DNA from: Pararhizobium antarcticum
GTDB lineage: Bacteria; Pseudomonadota; Alphaproteobacteria; Rhizobiales; Rhizobiaceae
Assembly (NCBI RefSeq): GCF_001885585.1
Contig: NZ_LSRP01000129.1
Location: 62,001 to 126,000 of the forward strand
Length of the DNA: 64,000 nt
Direction of reading: 5' to 3'
How positions within the stretch are numbered: the stretch's first letter is position 1; the number at the start of each line of letters is the position of its first letter. Position numbers and translations under genes: made by a program. Positions 63,426-64,000 of this stretch are shown piece by piece. The notes beneath the pieces were generated by a model. That model searched no databases. It had not been told where the DNA came from and was given only the letters and a program-made list of their open reading frames with translations.

Positions 63426-63734
63426 TCAAGTCTTGAGCGTAATTGCAGCCAGAATAGACGTGCCTTTTTCGCTCAATATTAAATGTGTTCGCTGGGTCCG
63501 GGCATCGCGTGCGCGGATGTTTACCAGTGTAGCCGGTCCAGTCATCAGGCTGATTTCCCGCAAGACAAGGGCATGGGCAATGCCGAGGGCTTTCGCAAGG
63601 CTGCGGCTGTCGCTTGCGATATCCATGGACAGGGCCACAACGATCCCTGCCGCAAGAGGCGAGAGGTAAGTTTCCTGCTGCCGGATCGCCTCGACCCGGT
63701 CAATAAAATCGCCAGCGGCCGTTTCGTCTTTCAT
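63426..63734 (-). CDS. Small winged-helix-like protein coupled to a YdeP-type oxidoreductase
   Basis: The 102-residue protein (MKDETAAGDFIDRVEAIRQQ...) reads like a minimal MarR-type winged helix: a helix pair with SRSLAKALGIAHALVLREIS and a beta wing around RTHLILSEKGTSILAAI. Its ATG overlaps the stop of the upstream oxidoreductase gene by ATGA, so the two are cotranslated. It may regulate or assist that enzyme. The DNA-binding reading is tentative. Confidence 0.7.
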   Translation of the reverse strand: MKDETAAGDFIDRVEAIRQQETYLSPLAAGIVVALSMDIASDSRSLAKALGIAHALVLREISLMTGPATLVNIRARDARTQRTHLILSEKGTSILAAITLKT

Positions 63735-64000
63735 GGGGCCATTTCGACCGGTGTTCTCAGGCGGAAGGAGACGGGCACGGATTTCGAGGTCGGCGTATCG
63801 CTGTCGGCGCCGGCACTGGAGAGAGGGACAAGGACGTTCAGTTCCGGATAATAACCGGCCACGCAACCGCGCGGGATATCATAGGGAACGAAGCGGAAGT
63901 CTTGCGCCATGCGAACGACACCGTCACCATGTTCGCCAATGATATCGGCGCGGTCGCCGGCAGCAGCCCCCAGCGCCGCCATGTCATCCGCATGCATGAA
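63731..64000 (-). CDS. FdhF/YdeP-family molybdopterin oxidoreductase, C-terminal end (5' part outside window)
   Basis: Only the last 89 residues are in the window. They have the molybdopterin-dinucleotide-binding pattern MHADDMAALGAAAGDRADII, RFVPYDIPRGCVAGYYPELN and VLVPLSSAGADSDTPTSKSV, which matches the C-terminus of YdeP-like formate-dehydrogenase-related oxidoreductases. Their physiological substrate is unknown. It is followed by the overlapping small winged-helix gene. Confidence 0.8.
   Translation of the reverse strand, partial: FMHADDMAALGAAAGDRADIIGEHGDGVVRMAQDFRFVPYDIPRGCVAGYYPELNVLVPLSSAGADSDTPTSKSVPVSFRLRTPVEMAP

Overview
The window is GC-rich chromosomal DNA from an alphaproteobacterium, most likely Rhizobiaceae (Rhizobium/Agrobacterium/Sinorhizobium group). 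The basis is gene order (rplU-rpmA-acetyltransferases, then obgE-proB-proA-nadD-rsfS-rlmH), an agp-type alpha-galactoside locus like that of Sinorhizobium, a GAAC-N7-GAAC LexA box, and GGAAC-N16/17-NGTT general-stress (EcfG/RpoE2-type) promoters. No insertion sequence, prophage, CRISPR array or rRNA gene was seen. All family names come from reading the proteins; no database search was possible.

Layout. 1-12.8 kb: a partial cache-domain sensor, then the minus-strand housekeeping run rlmH, rsfS, nadD, proA, proB, obgE. A plus-strand cassette (GntR regulator plus a four-gene polar amino-acid ABC importer, 6.7-10.4 kb) separates obgE from two acetyltransferase genes, rpmA and rplU. A tRNA-Ser(CGA) follows. 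13-15 kb: a multi-pass chemoreceptor coupled to a small membrane protein. 15-21 kb: a flavoprotein, then hexuronate/sugar genes (uxuA, a divergent GntR regulator, an SDR, a lyxose-isomerase-family cupin, a hydratase-family protein). 21-31 kb: an alpha-galactoside operon with two GH4 glycosidases, an oligopeptide-type ABC importer and a divergent AraC regulator. 31-36 kb: stress and DNA-repair genes. Two stress proteins sit behind an EcfG-type promoter, and divergently a radical SAM-UdgX pair sits behind a LexA box. 36-43 kb: a set able to take 5-aminovalerate/GABA through glutarate to crotonyl-CoA (transaminase, semialdehyde dehydrogenase, CoA-transferase, glutaryl-CoA dehydrogenase) with a MerR-XRE-cupin regulator. 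43-51.6 kb: propionyl-CoA carboxylase and methylmalonyl-CoA mutase, with a GST and two tandem paralogous small proteins of unknown function between pccB and pccA, and an acrylyl-CoA-reductase-like gene after mcm. 51.8-54.3 kb: a decayed MocDEF-like hydroxylase operon (truncated desaturase, Rieske ferredoxin without its cysteines, intact reductase), a PRC-barrel protein and a 40-residue ORF. 54.3-61.7 kb: a TctD/TctE two-component system, an orphan binding protein and a tctCBA transporter. 61.8-64 kb: a 55-residue protein, a TerC/DUF475 membrane protein, a winged-helix-like protein and the end of a YdeP-type molybdoenzyme.

The strongest observations are the predicted leaderless, SOS-controlled radical SAM-UdgX operon, whose -10 element lies inside the LexA box; the decaying desaturase/ferredoxin/reductase operon; and the unexplained paralog pair in the propionyl-CoA locus.
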